Shown in pieces: positions 11,393 through 12,775 of a stretch of 12,775 bases of DNA. Source of the DNA: Candidatus Omnitrophota bacterium (GTDB taxonomy: Bacteria; Omnitrophota; Gorgyraeia; Aquiviventales; Aquiviventaceae); assembly GCA_016206585.1 (NCBI GenBank), contig JACQRE010000081.1, positions 1-12,775 of the forward strand. Direction: 5' to 3'. The notes beneath the pieces were generated by a model, which was given only the letters and a program-made list of their open reading frames with translations, was not told where the DNA came from and ran no database searches. The first letter of the stretch is position 1. Each line of letters starts with the position of its first letter. A program made the position numbers and the translations under genes.

Positions 11393-12775
11393 CTACCGGC
11401 CTCGTATTTTGACGGGCCGTCTCGTGCGAGACCCCTGCGCTTTCACCGCCCTTTGTACGCGGTCTCCGGTCTCTGGTCTCCTGTCTCTGGTCTCCGTTCG
11501 TTTCAATGCGGCCCCGATGAAGCCGCGGAAGAGCGGATGCGGGCTCAGCGGCCGCGACTTGAACTCCGGGTGGAACTGGCCCGCCACGAACCAGGGATGA
11601 GGCTTCAGCTCGACGATTTCGACGAGGTCGCCCGGCTGGTACGTCCCCGCGACCGTCAGCCCGGCTTTCGTGAACCGGTCGCGGTACGCGTTGTTCACCT
11701 CATACCGGTGGCGGTGGCGCTCATGGATGTCCGCGCGGCCATACGCCTGGAAGGCCGCCGTGCCCGGCTTCACCGTGCACAGCGAGGCACCCAGCCGCAT
11801 CGTGCCGCCCTTCGTCATCACCCCTTCCTGCTCCTCGAGCAGGCTGATGACCGGATGCGGCGTCTTGGGATCGAACTCGGTGGAGTTCGCGCCGTGCAGG
11901 CCGCAGAGATTGCGCGCGACTTCGATGACGGCGCACTGCATGCCGAGGCAGATCCCGAAAAACGGCGTCTGGGTCTGGCGGGCGTGGCGGATCGCGGCGA
12001 GCTTGCCCTCGATGCCGCGGTGGCCGAAGCCGCCGGGAATCAGGATCCCCTGCACCTCGCCCAGCAGCGCGGGAGCCCCGTCCCGCTCGATCTGCTCCGA
12101 GTCCACGCGCACGATCTCGACCTCCGCATCGTTGGCGAGCCCGGCGTGGCGCAGCGCCTCGTAGATGGACTTGTACGCGTCCTGCAGCTGGATGTATTTG
12201 CCCACGACCGCGATGCGGACCGCCTGCTTGGGGTTGAGCGCGCGCTGGACCACCTGCTGGCGCCAGGTGACGAGATCCTGCTTGGGGCAGCTCAGCTCGA
12301 GCATGCGGATGATCGTCTCATCGAGCCCCTGCTGGTTGAAGATCAGCGGCACCTCGTAGACGTCCTTGACGTCGAGCGCCTGGATGACCGCCTCGGGGGC
12401 CACGTTGCAGAACTGGGCGATCTTGCCGCGGACGCTCTCGGGGAAGGGCTTCTCGGTGCGGCAGAGCAGCACGTCGGCCTGGATGCCGATTTCGCGCAGC
12501 TTGCCCACCGAGTGCTGGGTCGGCTTCGTCTTGAGCTCATCCGCCGCGCGGATGTACGGCACGAGTGTGAGGTGCACGTTAATCGCGTTGCCCCGCCCGA
12601 CCTCGTTGCGCAGCTGGCGGATCGCCTCGAGGAACGGCAGCCCCTCGATGTCGCCGACGGTGCCGCCGACCTCGACGATCACGATCTCCGCGTCCAGCCG
12701 TTCTCCGGCCGCGCGGATGCGGCGCTGAATCTCGTTGGTGACGTGGGGGATCGCCTGGATGGTGCCGCCCAGGAA
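11393..12775 (-). CDS. pyrG: CTP synthase, 5' part outside window
   Basis: Makes CTP from UTP, ATP and glutamine; CTP is also used to activate KDO as CMP-KDO, which gives a reason for its position ahead of kdsA. The window holds the last 460 codons, beginning at FLGGTIQAIPHVTNEI; about 110 residues including the P-loop are outside. The synthetase part has EVGGTVGDIEGLPFLEAIRQ. The glutaminase domain has the nucleophile Cys276 of the visible part (GICLGMQ) and the His402/Glu404 pair in HPEFKSRP. The conserved end PHPLFRGFIGAALK is followed by about 35 very basic extra residues, of which 11-12 (TRDRRPETGDR) are encoded by the heptamer array at 11461-11495. Confidence 0.96.
   Translation of the reverse strand, partial: FLGGTIQAIPHVTNEIQRRIRAAGERLDAEIVIVEVGGTVGDIEGLPFLEAIRQLRNEVGRGNAINVHLTLVPYIRAADELKTKPTQHSVGKLREIGIQADVLLCRTEKPFPESVRGKIAQFCNVAPEAVIQALDVKDVYEVPLIFNQQGLDETIIRMLELSCPKQDLVTWRQQVVQRALNPKQAVRIAVVGKYIQLQDAYKSIYEALRHAGLANDAEVEIVRVDSEQIERDGAPALLGEVQGILIPGGFGHRGIEGKLAAIRHARQTQTPFFGICLGMQCAVIEVARNLCGLHGANSTEFDPKTPHPVISLLEEQEGVMTKGGTMRLGASLCTVKPGTAAFQAYGRADIHERHRHRYEVNNAYRDRFTKAGLTVAGTYQPGDLVEIVELKPHPWFVAGQFHPEFKSRPLSPHPLFRGFIGAALKRTETRDRRPETGDRVQRAVKAQGSRTRRPVKIRGR
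11461..11495. repeat. 7-bp tandem array in the pyrG 3' end
   Basis: GGTCTCC, GGTCTCT, GGTCTCC, TGTCTCT and GGTCTCC, five heptamers on the plus strand. It encodes part of the basic PyrG tail and faces the GACCTGA array at 11343-11375, with 85 bases between. Confidence 0.85.

Noticed and set aside
2542..11495. CRISPR array as an explanation of the repeats
   Set aside because: Units are 7-8 bp and contiguous with no unique spacers, and there is no cas gene.

Overview
The window is a GC-rich bacterial chromosome segment in which every gene I can support lies on the minus strand. KDO synthesis (kdsA, a kdsD-type isomerase, kdsC) and LPS transport (LptC/LptA-like domains, lptB) show a Gram-negative, outer-membrane organism. 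Combined with the serA/class V aminotransferase pair and the odd intergenic repeats, this looks like an uncultivated lineage such as Omnitrophota; that placement is an impression from gene order, not a tested result.

In transcription order (right to left): pyrG (5' end outside the window), kdsA, kdsD, a PilB/GspE-type ATPase and kdsC form one tight run with overlaps or gaps of 14 bases or less. A 144-base AT-rich gap with 10-bp phased repeats and a candidate promoter precedes a small excisionase-type HTH gene, which ends in a clear intrinsic terminator. A strong sigma-70-like promoter (TTGACG, 17 bp, TATCAT) then drives a second run: a 637-codon lauroyltransferase-LptC-LptA fusion, lptB (overlapping by one base), trigger factor, clpP, a class V aminotransferase and serA (3' end outside the window). 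The first run makes the KDO sugar of LPS inner core; the second acylates lipid A and powers LPS export, then handles protein folding and turnover and serine synthesis.

The most unusual content is between and at the edges of genes. Most of the looser boundaries carry short tandem repeats of 7 or 8 bp, each boundary with its own unit, and most are built as two arrays in opposite orientation that could fold into a hairpin. Some arrays run into coding sequence: they encode the tail of PyrG, both ends of KdsA, and the hydrophobic segment that joins the acyltransferase to LptC. Upstream of serA a separate 109-bp element folds on paper into a near-perfect four-way junction whose closing stem buries the serA ribosome binding site, with a loop able to compete for the same strand.

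Other protein-level oddities: the trigger factor appears to lack its PPIase domain, and KdsA has Asp where metal-dependent enzymes have Cys and metal-independent ones have Asn. No stretch longer than 300 bases lacks a gene (longest gaps: 149 bases at 7179-7327 and 144 bases at 7535-7678). I see no tRNA, rRNA, CRISPR array, transposase or prophage gene.
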